Positions 19,281 through 26,722 of a stretch of DNA of 39,448 nucleotides are shown in pieces. The number at the start of each line of letters is the position of its first letter. Within the stretch, counting starts at the first letter, position 1. This stretch comes from a virus: the IMG/VR virus record IMGVR_UViG_3300032282_001127, positions 1-39,448 of that record. One strand, given 5' to 3'. The notes below the pieces were generated by a model. It saw only the letters and a list, made by a program, of their open reading frames with translations, searched no databases and was not told the DNA's origin. A program made the position numbers and the translations under genes.

Positions 19281-19592
19281 CTAATGTTTAACAGGGGGTT
19301 TAAGTAATTCGGCGAGAGAGACATCAGACTCAACCGTCATGAGACGCACCATCTCGGGCGCCATCTGTTCTACGATTGCTTTAGCTTCGAAGTTTGCTTT
19401 CTCTGCTTGCTTTGAGAACTGTTTGGTAACAGTCACCATGACGGCTCCATCTGTCTTGCCGTTGAGCATGACTCTGTTTTTCTCAAGCGCGTCTTGTATC
19501 GCGTCAGCCATGTTGGTGGCTTGCGCTGTCCACGCACTGAACGTGCGGCCTTCGTCTGAGTCGGTCATGATGTCGATGTCGTATACGTGCAT
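19281..19592 (-). CDS. Hypothetical early protein (103 aa)
   Basis: The frame is open to 19700, but the ATG at 19592 has an ideal AAGGAG 8 bases before it and begins MHVYDIDIMTDSDEG, so I use that start. The ribosome site overlaps the stop codon of the nuclease gene (19603). The protein looks mixed alpha/beta, with a helix near NMADAIQDALEKNR. No domain recognised. Confidence 0.65.
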   Translation of the reverse strand: MHVYDIDIMTDSDEGRTFSAWTAQATNMADAIQDALEKNRVMLNGKTDGAVMVTVTKQFSKQAEKANFEAKAIVEQMAPEMVRLMTVESDVSLAELLKPPVKH

Positions 19593-19602
19593 AATTTTCT
19601 CC

Positions 19603-20271
19603 TTAATGTTTTGGGTGATTTTCGCAGGTTGTAACGGGACACCAAGGACACAGCGGTGAGGGTCTTGGGTTCCATACGCCTGTTGCATGCGCTTGCTCAA
19701 TCCTTGCTACGCGTTGGCGATACTGCCACCACTCTGCATCGGCTTGGTCAACCGTATATGACGCCCTAACCATATCATCCTTGACCACGAACAGCAATGC
19801 TGCGTTGACCTTACGGATGTGTGGGAAGTGGGCGAATACCATGAGCGCCATCAGTTTAAGTTGCTCACGGTCTGGGTACTTGTTGTTGCCGGTTTTGTAG
19901 TCCACAACCCAACCAGTTAAGTTCTCATCGTCAATGATGAGCAAGTCCGCGATGCCGCGAAGCCACACATCTTTGCCAAGGAACTCGCAGGGCTTCAGAT
20001 CAACAGTCAGCCCCATCTTGTACTCACAAAGCTTTCTTCCGGGCTTGACGTTCAGGGCATCGAGCGTGTCCTTGATGAACGCAAACTCTGGTGGGATGGG
20101 CTTGCCTTCCTTGATGTAAAGCTCAGCGGCTTCATGCAGTACCGTGCCGTAGCGCGTTGCTTCAGTCTCTTGGAACTTGTAGTTCTTCAAGACCTTGACT
20201 TCGTGATACCTACGGGCGCAGCCCTCGTAATCCTTGAGGGATGAGTGGCTCCATGTAATTGGCTTGGTCAT
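19603..20271 (-). CDS. PD-(D/E)XK nuclease, Cas4/RecB-like
   Basis: A 222-aa exonuclease-type protein, probably for recombination or end resection. Motifs from the N-terminus: SHSSLKDYEGCARRYHE, GTVLHEAAE (His at about 46), RGIADLLIID (Asp at about 109), then WVVDYKTG (Asp about 124, Lys about 126), the nuclease core. A Cys in the first motif plus a C-terminal C-x2-C-x4-C (CPWCPVTTC) matches the four-Cys iron-sulphur layout of Cas4/AddB-type nucleases. A GTG at 20340 would overlap the preceding stop as GTGA and add 23 residues, but the conserved domain begins just after the ATG at 20271. It lies directly after the zinc-protease gene. Confidence 0.82.
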   Translation of the reverse strand: MTKPITWSHSSLKDYEGCARRYHEVKVLKNYKFQETEATRYGTVLHEAAELYIKEGKPIPPEFAFIKDTLDALNVKPGRKLCEYKMGLTVDLKPCEFLGKDVWLRGIADLLIIDDENLTGWVVDYKTGNNKYPDREQLKLMALMVFAHFPHIRKVNAALLFVVKDDMVRASYTVDQADAEWWQYRQRVARIEQAHATGVWNPRPSPLCPWCPVTTCENHPKH

Positions 20272-20336
20272 TCGTTTTCTTTCAGCGTGGGCTAAGGTGT
20301 GGGCGGCGAGGGTAGTTAGTAAAAATACACGCCGCT

Positions 20337-20642
20337 TCACTCAAACTTCGCAGTCTTTATGGCTACTGTTAATCGGTTGGCAAACTGGGTGACAAACGCC
20401 TCGTTCTTGTTGAGATCGTATTGCCCCATGTCTTCCAGTATGGCGTGGACTACCTCGTGCCAGAACGTGTCAGCCAATTCTTCCTTGGTGAACCTGCGCC
20501 CCGTGATGTTGCTTGTCTTGCCAAGCCGGATGCACTGCTCTGGGTAGAACGTGCGCCCCATATCTCGGCGGTGAAGCATGGCTTCCACCACCTCCACGCT
20601 GTACCATTTTCTGCCCACACGCATACGCGTTGGTAACTTCAT
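20337..20642 (-). CDS. Small zinc metalloprotease-like protein
   Basis: A 101-aa protein with WHEVVHAIL (His62, Glu63, His66), the HExxH zinc motif of SprT/ImmA-like minimal proteases. It has no signal peptide, so it acts in the cytoplasm. Possible roles are cleavage of a host repressor or of a DNA-bound protein; neither is shown. AAGGAG lies 5 bases before the ATG. It lies between the DNA polymerase gene (11 bases downstream of its stop) and the Cas4-like nuclease gene. Confidence 0.75.
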   Translation of the reverse strand: MKLPTRMRVGRKWYSVEVVEAMLHRRDMGRTFYPEQCIRLGKTSNITGRRFTKEELADTFWHEVVHAILEDMGQYDLNKNEAFVTQFANRLTVAIKTAKFE

Positions 20643-20653
20643 ACTCTCTCCTT

Positions 20654-22669
20654 TTAGTTTTTTGCTAATCCATAACGACGATGCGCACCACCGTCAGCGT
20701 CCAATGGTATGCCGGGCATGTAGCTCGGCTCCATGGTCATCTGTGCCAAGACCCAAGTCTTAGCTTCCTCGACTTCAGCTTCAGGCACAACAACGATCTG
20801 CTCGTCATGTACCGTTCCCGCCACAAAGTATCTCTTTGCGGTTCGCAGCATCCCGTCTGTCATCACAATACGCGCAGTGCCCTGCACCACATTGTTCGTG
20901 ATCTTTCCTGCATACAGCTTGGTTGGCTTGACGCCTTCCTCACCATATACCCAATTCATTTTGGAGCGACCTTGCTTATCCGCAATCACCTTGCCGCTCG
21001 CGTCCTTGTCAGGTTCTTGGCGTAGGTTGGGGTACAACAAGCTCATGCCGTTAGGCAGAACAATCTCTCCTTTTTTGAAGGTGATACATTTATACACGAA
21101 CTCGTTGCCGTCTGCAAGTGCTGTTTGTATGAGGCCCGTACACATCTCCCAGAAGCTCACAACGGGGTGCGCTGTAGCCCTGTACTTGTCGATGATTTTC
21201 TTGGCCGCTACGCAGTGAATGAGTAGCTCCTGCTCGGTACAGATGTGGGGTATCTCCAGCATCTTGACGTAGTTGTCATCCCACCCAAGGAACTTGTCGA
21301 TGTACGCGCCATCTACGCCTAGCTTCTTTGCAAAATCTTTCTCATAGCGTACGGGCGGTGCTCCGAGAAATCCGACGAGAAGTTGAGACGCAAACGCTGC
21401 CCAACCGAGGCCGTAACCGCACCCAAGTAACGCAGACTTCGCAGACTGGCGTAGGTCTGGGTGGGATTCCTTGGAGAGCCCGGGTATGTTGAACATCTGC
21501 GCCCCGAACGCGGCATAAGGGTCACCGCCTGCCCTGAAGATCGTGAGCATATCTTGATAATCTGAAAGCCACGCGAGAACTCGCGGTTCAATCTGCGATA
21601 AGTCGCCCACAACGAGTTGACTTCCTTCCGGAGCCATAATTGCTTTTCGTAGGAACGAGCCTCGCTTGAGGTTTTGCATGTTGATGGCCGAGCCTTTGGC
21701 CGCCGTCCACCTACCCGTCTGCGCACCGTAGTAGGAGAGAGGTACTGGTAAGGCGCCGCGTTGACTAATGTCAAGGAATCTCTGAGCCCTTGTGCGCTCG
21801 GTGGTCGATTTAACCCGAAGACGCGCTTCACAAAGTAGGGCAACGTCTTCACGTTCACTGTTGAGTAGCGTTTGAAATAGGGCATCATTCTTAGCGAGGG
21901 CAAGTGCTTCTTTCCCAGTCGTCTTACTGATCTTGGTTGGCGGAACCACGTCGAGTTTTTTAAGTAGTTCAGCAAACTTCGGGTTCGAAGCCAGTGCAGT
22001 TTCATCCACGCCGAGCTTTTGTAGTAGTGCGTCACGATCTTCTTTCTCCTTTTCGATTGCGTTATGTAGCATGAGGGCGTCAAGCTGCAACACTGGGCGT
22101 GTGTACATCTTGAGGGTCATGTCGATGAGGCGTAGCTCCTTGGATGGGTAGCCAACAGCCAAGCGTTTGAATATCTCCTCGCACAGATACACATCGTGGG
22201 CACAGTACGCGGCCAACTCTTTCTCCATCTCAGGCGTGAGCTTCTCGTAGCCGTTGGTGTTGTACACAGCGTTACCCTTGGGCGGTAGCCCGAAAGCATC
22301 GGCCAGCTTCATCAACGAATTACCAACCTCCACGCCCCTAAGAGCACGAGCCATGGACAGAGAATCAAAGATAAAGCTTGGGTGCCAGTCATATACCCAT
22401 TCCAATATAGATATATCGAACTGAGCGTTATGAGCCAGAACAGCAGTAGAAGACTGAGGATAGCAAGCCAAGATGCGAGGCAACTCGTCCCCTCTGTACC
22501 ACTGGGTTGGCTTGTCTGATCCGTACTCATGGATGCAGGCTCCAAAGGCTTTGAATCTTGGGTCACGTATGTACTCCTCGGTTGTCATTTTGCTGAGCGT
22601 GTAACCTTCCTTGGTGTCCCAGTAGGTTTCGAAGTCGATGGTGATGATTTGTTTGTACGGTGCGCTCAT
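20654..22669 (-). CDS. DNA polymerase, family A, with 3'-5' exonuclease
   Basis: A 671-aa replicative polymerase of the Pol I/T7 type. The proofreading domain shows DFETY (Asp12, Glu14), HNAQFD (Asp85) and AHDVYLC (Asp159). Polymerase motif A is VVGDLSQIEPRVLAW (Asp356, Glu361), motif B is RQSAKSALLGCGYG (Arg407, Lys411, Tyr419) and motif C is GTVHDEQIV (His621, Asp622, Glu623). All key residues are present, so the enzyme should be active, with proofreading. It lacks an N-terminal 5' nuclease domain. The start overlaps the previous gene by 4 bases (ATGA). It works with the primase-helicase and SSB candidate in unit C. Confidence 0.95.
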   Translation of the reverse strand: MSAPYKQIITIDFETYWDTKEGYTLSKMTTEEYIRDPRFKAFGACIHEYGSDKPTQWYRGDELPRILACYPQSSTAVLAHNAQFDISILEWVYDWHPSFIFDSLSMARALRGVEVGNSLMKLADAFGLPPKGNAVYNTNGYEKLTPEMEKELAAYCAHDVYLCEEIFKRLAVGYPSKELRLIDMTLKMYTRPVLQLDALMLHNAIEKEKEDRDALLQKLGVDETALASNPKFAELLKKLDVVPPTKISKTTGKEALALAKNDALFQTLLNSEREDVALLCEARLRVKSTTERTRAQRFLDISQRGALPVPLSYYGAQTGRWTAAKGSAINMQNLKRGSFLRKAIMAPEGSQLVVGDLSQIEPRVLAWLSDYQDMLTIFRAGGDPYAAFGAQMFNIPGLSKESHPDLRQSAKSALLGCGYGLGWAAFASQLLVGFLGAPPVRYEKDFAKKLGVDGAYIDKFLGWDDNYVKMLEIPHICTEQELLIHCVAAKKIIDKYRATAHPVVSFWEMCTGLIQTALADGNEFVYKCITFKKGEIVLPNGMSLLYPNLRQEPDKDASGKVIADKQGRSKMNWVYGEEGVKPTKLYAGKITNNVVQGTARIVMTDGMLRTAKRYFVAGTVHDEQIVVVPEAEVEEAKTWVLAQMTMEPSYMPGIPLDADGGAHRRYGLAKN

Positions 22670-22899
22670 TTTTGTTTTCTTTCTCCTAGAATTTTATTGC
22701 TCCACTCAACTTTGTAGATGCCACCATCCAAGCCAAAGTCAATTCGTATGTTGCACTCGACAAGGTATGGATGCAGGCTTACACCCAATCCATCCATGTT
22801 CTGATTCACCCTGTAATACTTACTGACCATTGTCTTGCCACGATCTTCTTCGGGCGTGAACTGCCTGTACAGTGGCTCAGGTGTTTTTGATTTGCTCAA
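22666..22899 (-). CDS. Small hypothetical protein with TTG start
   Basis: A 77-aa protein with no recognised domain. The start codon is TTG, supported by AAGGAG 8 bases upstream and by TTGA overlap with the previous stop. It overlaps the DNA polymerase start by 4 bases, so polymerase translation may be coupled to it. The sequence is mostly polar, with predicted beta structure in YLVECNIRIDFG. Confidence 0.65.
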   Translation of the reverse strand: MSKSKTPEPLYRQFTPEEDRGKTMVSKYYRVNQNMDGLGVSLHPYLVECNIRIDFGLDGGIYKVEWSNKILGERKQK

Positions 22900-23225
22900 G
22901 TGTTCTTCTCCTTGAGTTTGGCTTCAATGGCGTTGTAAAAATGACCCCATCCATCCATTTCGTGTTTCTTGTAAAGCTCACGCTGTTCCTCATATGTCAG
23001 CCCAACCCAAGGGCGCTCAATGATGTCGTGCCCTGCCTGCGCATAGGCTTCGGCTCGCCATCTGGCGGCGCGGTTCTTGTGGTACTCACAGTTTGGGCAG
23101 TCAGCCGTAATCTGTTGCTCCTCTAAAAACAAAGGCCACACCTGACCAAGCGGTGTGAACAAAGGGCTGTCTTTGTCTGTGCTGACCATGCCGTTAGTTG
23201 GGTCGTACCATGCGATTGGTTTCAT
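22896..23225 (-). CDS. Hypothetical phage protein with CPNC and ERPWVGLT motifs
   Basis: A 109-aa protein with CPNC near residue 43 that may bind metal, and IIERPWVGLTYEEQREL in the C-terminal half. I recognise the WVGLT-x-EE phrase from many small phage proteins of unknown role. GGAG lies 8 bases before the ATG. It overlaps both neighbours by 4 bases, within a chain of coupled small genes upstream of DNA polymerase. Confidence 0.65.
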   Translation of the reverse strand: MKPIAWYDPTNGMVSTDKDSPLFTPLGQVWPLFLEEQQITADCPNCEYHKNRAARWRAEAYAQAGHDIIERPWVGLTYEEQRELYKKHEMDGWGHFYNAIEAKLKEKNT

Positions 23226-23419
23226 GTGTTGTGCTCCAAAACTTTTTCCATAAAGTTATCAAACCCCACGTATTGTTGGGTGATATTGCATCCCAAGTCT
23301 TCTTCCCAAGTTGCCCACTCCAATAGCCATTGCCACATGCGGTACTCATCACCACCACGAAAGTTGTATTGGGCAAGTAACAAGCAATCTTCTTTGGTTG
23401 GTCGTTCTGCGTCCGTCAT
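23222..23419 (-). CDS. Small hypothetical acidic protein
   Basis: A 65-aa protein rich in Trp, Glu and Asp (MWQWLLEWATWEEDLG in the middle). No domain recognised. It has a GGGAGGG ribosome site close to the ATG and overlaps both neighbours by 4 bases. Acidic, aromatic small early proteins are often host-protein inhibitors, but nothing here shows a target. Confidence 0.6.
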   Translation of the reverse strand: MTDAERPTKEDCLLLAQYNFRGGDEYRMWQWLLEWATWEEDLGCNITQQYVGFDNFMEKVLEHNT

Positions 23420-23679
23420 TGCACCCTCCCCCGCATAGCCGCAACCTGCGCACTTTGCTGATCCATCAGGTAGTCCCGCTGTTTGCTTGCCAGTTCGTAC
23501 ATGGCGTGTAGGGTTTCGATCTTGGCTTGCATCTCCGCGCCCTTGTCTTCTATAAACTTGTTAGCCAACGCAAACGCATCGAGCAAATCTATTACAAGGA
23601 TCGAGCGCCCCTCGCTGTCTTCGTAAATGGTTTCGTGCATTGAATGCTGCACGCGTTGTACAAATTCTTGGTATGTCAT
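23416..23679 (-). CDS. Small helical hypothetical protein
   Basis: An 87-aa protein; residues about 38-80 form a long charged helix likely to be a coiled coil. AAGGAG lies 5 bases before the ATG. It overlaps the next gene by 4 bases. No function recognised. Confidence 0.6.
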   Translation of the reverse strand: MTYQEFVQRVQHSMHETIYEDSEGRSILVIDLLDAFALANKFIEDKGAEMQAKIETLHAMYELASKQRDYLMDQQSAQVAAMRGRVQ

Positions 23680-23688
23680 AGTTTCTCC

Positions 23689-23958
23689 TTAATTAAAGTT
23701 TTCCTTGGGTGGTGCGTCGAGGACGTTTAGAAAGCCGAAAAAATCGTTTGCCGCCAACATGAGTTGCGACGCCTCCATCTCGTTACAGTTTAGGGTAACG
23801 ACTCCTGCGACATTATCTTCAGCGCGTCCAATGATGAACACGCCCTGTGCTTTGCCTTCGCCATAACACATCACTATTTTGTGAATCAGTAATCTGAAAT
23901 GGTGTTGCTCCTCATCCGACATGGCCTCGACCCTGCGTTCGAGTTCCTCTTCTGTCAT
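23689..23958 (-). CDS. Hypothetical protein (89 aa)
   Basis: The frame opens at 23985, but the ATG at 23958 has AAGGTGA about 8 bases upstream, overlapping the VRR-NUC stop, and avoids a 20-base gene overlap, so I prefer it. The protein begins MTEEELERRVEAMSDEE and has a mixed alpha/beta middle (GVFIIGRAEDNVAGVVTLN). No domain recognised. It follows the VRR-NUC gene directly. Confidence 0.55.
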   Translation of the reverse strand: MTEEELERRVEAMSDEEQHHFRLLIHKIVMCYGEGKAQGVFIIGRAEDNVAGVVTLNCNEMEASQLMLAANDFFGFLNVLDAPPKENFN

Positions 23959-23965
23959 TGAGAAA

Positions 23966-24289
23966 TCACCTTGTACGTAACTCATCTCGTAACCCCATCA
24001 GTAGTTGTTGTAAGTCTTCAAGGTTGTCTTCTCTTGCGATGAAGACTGTACCGCCATGGTTGAGGATGGCGTTGAGTTCTCTGTCTTGAAGGGCTGTGGT
24101 TGTGCCTTTGCCAGCTTTACACTCGATGGCGATGAAGTGTCCGTCCATGCAGCCAACGATGTCAGGTATACCTGCTCGGCCAAAGCCATTAGCAGGGGGC
24201 ATGAAGTGGTAGATGTCAAAGGCATTAAGCATTTTCCTCACTGCCGTCTTCACTTTCGCTTCCGGTGTATTCGCCATAGTAGTTCGCAT
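23966..24289 (-). CDS. VRR-NUC domain nuclease
   Basis: A 107-aa PD-(D/E)XK-fold nuclease of the VRR-NUC family, often linked to Holliday-junction or branched-DNA cleavage. The core motif is GIPDIVG (Asp43), then AIECKAG (Glu56, Lys58) and a conserved Gln68 in LQDREL. The length is normal for stand-alone phage VRR-NUC proteins. An ATG at 24277 is an equally possible start; neither has a clear ribosome site, and the gene overlaps the previous one by 53-65 bases. It probably processes replication or packaging intermediates. Confidence 0.82.
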   Translation of the reverse strand: MRTTMANTPEAKVKTAVRKMLNAFDIYHFMPPANGFGRAGIPDIVGCMDGHFIAIECKAGKGTTTALQDRELNAILNHGGTVFIAREDNLEDLQQLLMGLRDELRTR

Positions 24290-24794
24290 TCATAAGTTCA
24301 GAGTAATCAAAGTGGTCGTCAAGACAGTCAACGATGTTGACGTCAGGGCCTTCGGTATCAAACACAGTGTCGTTGTAGATGTACTTGTACTTGGGCACAA
24401 ACAGTTGGTTGTATGCAAACTGCAAGCCTAAGTCCGTTGGCCTCCATAGCCCTGCCGTACGGCTCTTCGCACCCTTCACAGGCGCGTTCTGCACCATGTG
24501 CCAGTGCTTCAATGTCCCAAGTTGGGGGGAGCGTAGCATCCAGTCAGGTGCAGTGCGTTGTACGTCCACCCAGCCGTCCTCCCGAGGGTTTTGTTTGCAC
24601 AGCCAGATCAGGTGTCGCGCCATGTTCGCGTTGATGCCGCGCCTGTATAGCTTACCCCACCTGTCGCACACAGGGCAGTGACCGCCATCGCTCTTGATAA
24701 TACTGCCCCATATATGGCCAGCTTGCTCAAGCGTAGCGCCTTCGTAGAGGCTTGAATAGTTTGGCTCAGTGCCGTCTTCAATCAGTTCAATCAT
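24225..24794 (-). CDS. Zinc-binding hypothetical protein (189 aa)
   Basis: Residues about 28-55 contain GGHCPVCDRWGKLYRR, a C-x2-C knuckle followed by basic residues, and His/Cys pairs follow (ARHLIWLCKQ). The middle has TLKHWHMV and an RPTDLG segment that resembles a winged-helix. The C-terminus is strongly acidic (SESEDGSEEN). The whole suggests a nucleic-acid-binding or regulatory protein. AAGGAG lies 8 bases before the ATG. I recognise the CPVC opening from uncharacterised phage proteins but know no function. Confidence 0.6.
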   Translation of the reverse strand: MIELIEDGTEPNYSSLYEGATLEQAGHIWGSIIKSDGGHCPVCDRWGKLYRRGINANMARHLIWLCKQNPREDGWVDVQRTAPDWMLRSPQLGTLKHWHMVQNAPVKGAKSRTAGLWRPTDLGLQFAYNQLFVPKYKYIYNDTVFDTEGPDVNIVDCLDDHFDYSELMNANYYGEYTGSESEDGSEENA

Positions 24795-25008
24795 TTTCTT
24801 CTCTCCTTCTGTTTAAAAACACAGCGTCAGCAGGGTTGTGCATACGCGCCAGTTCGTTGTCGTAGTATTTCTTGGGCATGGGTGCTTTCTTCTCGACAAG
24901 CTTGCGTAGCCAGTCGGCTCCACCCAATTCATTAAACATAATCCACTGTCTGTCAGACATTCGAATCTGTCTTCCTATCAGTGGCTCTGGTGGCTTTGGT
25001 CTTGGCAT
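24787..25008 (-). CDS. Small RHH-like protein
   Basis: Starting at MPRPKPPEPL the protein has 73 aa and the pattern IRMSDRQWIMFNELGGADWLRKLVE, like phage proteins with a short strand and two helices (ribbon-helix-helix type). The frame stays open to 25068 and other Met codons lie upstream (25026); AAGGA lies about 10-11 bases before 25008. It overlaps the next gene by 8 bases and the preceding one by 56. It could be a small transcription regulator. Confidence 0.5.
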   Translation of the reverse strand: MPRPKPPEPLIGRQIRMSDRQWIMFNELGGADWLRKLVEKKAPMPKKYYDNELARMHNPADAVFLNRRREEND

Positions 25009-25267
25009 GTTCCAGTGTTCCTTCATGTTTGTTTGGTTGTCTTTCTTTGGCGCGGGTGTATGTGCCAAATTGTTTGTAGCCTAAGCCTTCATCATCGGTA
25101 ATCGTACCCGTTGCAATCTTTGCACGAAAGCGTACGTCTTCCATGAAGATGCTAGGGCGTGGGTCTTCCTTCCAACGGAAGGGGCTCAGGGGTGGTGTGT
25201 GTTTGTTGTCTTTCAAAACAAAGCAGCCTTTCTCTGTGTCGTAACGAACAAGGTCAAGCACCTTCAT
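24953..25267 (-). CDS. Hypothetical protein (104 aa)
   Basis: A basic protein starting MKVLDLVRYDTEKGCF, with Lys/Arg/Thr-rich C-terminal third (residues about 70-104). No recognised domain. It overlaps the glutaredoxin gene by 4 bases and the following gene by about 56 bases, more than is usual here, so one of the two starts may be misjudged. Confidence 0.5.
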   Translation of the reverse strand: MKVLDLVRYDTEKGCFVLKDNKHTPPLSPFRWKEDPRPSIFMEDVRFRAKIATGTITDDEGLGYKQFGTYTRAKERQPNKHEGTLEHAKTKATRATDRKTDSNV

Positions 25268-25512
25268 ACCGACATCCCAAGTTTGCGCAAGGCGGCTTGC
25301 AGTCCAGCCACACCACCTACGCGTTGGTCGTTAATGAATATCTGCGGCATCTGACGGGCATCAGGAAACTCTTTGAGAAAGTTAGCCATACGCTCCCCCA
25401 CCTCGATGTCAACGTCTGCATACTTCAGCCCTGCGCTGTCCAGTATGAGCTTGGCCGTCACGCAGTTAGGGCAGTCGTCCTTGGTGTACATTGTGATGTG
25501 TGTGTCTTTCAT
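25264..25512 (-). CDS. Glutaredoxin
   Basis: An 82-aa thiol-disulphide oxidoreductase. The active site CPNC is at residues 14-17, with the cis-proline in RQMPQIFI (Pro56) and the glutathione-site Gly pair in VGGVAG (66-70). Length and motif order are those of classical small phage glutaredoxins. Such proteins usually reduce ribonucleotide reductase; no reductase gene is seen here, so the partner may be the host enzyme. AAGGAG lies 5 bases before the ATG, and the gene overlaps the sigma-like regulator stop by 4 bases. Confidence 0.92.
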   Translation of the reverse strand: MKDTHITMYTKDDCPNCVTAKLILDSAGLKYADVDIEVGERMANFLKEFPDARQMPQIFINDQRVGGVAGLQAALRKLGMSV

Positions 25513-26303
25513 TGTTTCTCCTTCATAAGATGTGCATACTCTTTGATATTGTTAAAACGTTCTTCGCCTACGCCACAGTAAGCGCAAACACTTACTCCGT
25601 TTGGGTTCATGTAGAACAGGTGATGTACGCCTTCGCACAAAGGTGTTTTTGCTTTTTGTTTTTGATCGGGAGATCGTTCGTACGTAGGCATTAGCTGACG
25701 TAACGCATCCGCCCTTGACGGATTTTTCATTTTACGCAAAGCCTTGGCTTCGATCTGTCGGACACGCTCCCGCGTTAAATCAAACTTGTCTCCGATCTCC
25801 TCAAACGTGTGCTCCTCACAACCTAAGCCAAAGCGCATCCGCAGTACCAAGGCCTCACGCGGAGTGAGCGACTCCAGTTGTTCATCGACAACCTTCACCA
25901 TCTCATGCTTGAGCACAGTTTCGTCAGGGTCATCTGGCTTCATCAACTCAAGCATTTCTTCAGCGTGCATGCCAAGCGCAGCCCTCATACCTTCAGAGCT
26001 TACGTCACGTTGTGCGGTATTGCGTTTAAGTTTCAGCGTTAGTTGCTCTGATGTCCACAGATCGGTTGGTGCAACGCACAACTCATCCATGAGTAGCTTA
26101 GCCATGTGGCTGAACTCACCATTGGTGTTAAGCGGTGGCTTGCGCATGGCGATCAGTTCTGTAACCTTTTGAGGTGACATTCCTATTGACTTACAAAAAG
26201 CCGCTACGCTTTTGTGGCCAGCGTTCTCAATCGCATTCAAGATCAAGTTGTTTCTAACTGTGACCTTGATGCGGTATTCGTTGACTGGTTCATCTTCGTA
26301 CAT
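25509..26303 (-). CDS. Xre-like domain fused to sigma-70 region 4 and C-terminal zinc knuckle
   Basis: A 264-aa transcription factor with an unusual build. Residues about 12-90 look like an Xre-type HTH (VAAFCKSIGMSPQKVTELIAM). Residues about 130-203 are a clear sigma-70 region 4 (LTPREALVLRMRFGLG, then TFEEIGDKFDLTRERVRQIE), the part that reads the -35 box and binds the RNA polymerase flap. The C-terminus has PLCEGVHH and VCAYCG, a possible zinc knuckle. Region 2, needed for -10 recognition and melting, is absent. The protein may redirect host polymerase or activate phage promoters. ATG at 26303 follows AAGGAG by 5 bases and overlaps the previous TGA by one base (TGATG); the GTG 3 bases upstream is too close to the ribosome site. 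Confidence 0.8.
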   Translation of the reverse strand: MYEDEPVNEYRIKVTVRNNLILNAIENAGHKSVAAFCKSIGMSPQKVTELIAMRKPPLNTNGEFSHMAKLLMDELCVAPTDLWTSEQLTLKLKRNTAQRDVSSEGMRAALGMHAEEMLELMKPDDPDETVLKHEMVKVVDEQLESLTPREALVLRMRFGLGCEEHTFEEIGDKFDLTRERVRQIEAKALRKMKNPSRADALRQLMPTYERSPDQKQKAKTPLCEGVHHLFYMNPNGVSVCAYCGVGEERFNNIKEYAHLMKEKQ

Positions 26304-26482
26304 CACTTCTCCTTGAGGATGGCTTCAAGCGCGTCAAGCGCCTTGTCCCAGTTGTTGTAGTCGATGCTGTTACTAAATGCTTTCATCACAGCAAGGGCTG
26401 CTTGCTCAACGGCTTTGAGGCGTTTGTTCTCTTGCAGTAGGTCAGCTAGTTGGAGGTCGAGTTCTCTTTCTTGCTCAGTCAT
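26303..26482 (-). CDS. Small coiled-coil protein (59 aa)
   Basis: Starts at MTEQERELDLQL; residues 1-32 form a leucine-rich heptad helix likely to dimerise. The longer frame reaching 26581 lies inside the previous gene. The chosen ATG overlaps that gene's stop by 4 bases (ATGA), the rule in this operon. Its stop overlaps the start of the sigma-like gene, so translation of the two may be coupled. Confidence 0.6.
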   Translation of the reverse strand: MTEQERELDLQLADLLQENKRLKAVEQAALAVMKAFSNSIDYNNWDKALDALEAILKEK

Positions 26483-26721
26483 TCTGGATCCGTCTCCTCT
26501 CTTACTTTTAGCATTGCGTCCGCCAAACCATAAGCTAGTAACGCTATGTATCGTGCGTCTTCTTCGATGTCCCATGTCCACTTCTCGCCCAAGGCTTTGT
26601 CAGTGGTTTCTTTCTCCATCTGCATCGCAAGGGGCAAAGCCTTTGCCGCAAAGTAGTCACGTATGCTTATGCCGTAGTTGTTCTCGTCAGGGAACGCTTG
26701 TATTTGGGTACTGTCTTTCAT
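26479..26721 (-). CDS. Conserved-type phage protein with IRDYFAAKALP motif
   Basis: An 80-aa protein starting MKDSTQIQAF. A perfect GGAGG lies 5 bases before the ATG at 26721; an in-frame TTG at 26733 is part of that site and is rejected. GISIRDYFAAKALPLAMQM followed by an ARYIALLAYGLADAML helix is a pattern I know from many phages and prophages, function unknown. Confidence 0.7.
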   Translation of the reverse strand: MKDSTQIQAFPDENNYGISIRDYFAAKALPLAMQMEKETTDKALGEKWTWDIEEDARYIALLAYGLADAMLKVREETDPE

Positions 26722-26722
26722 C

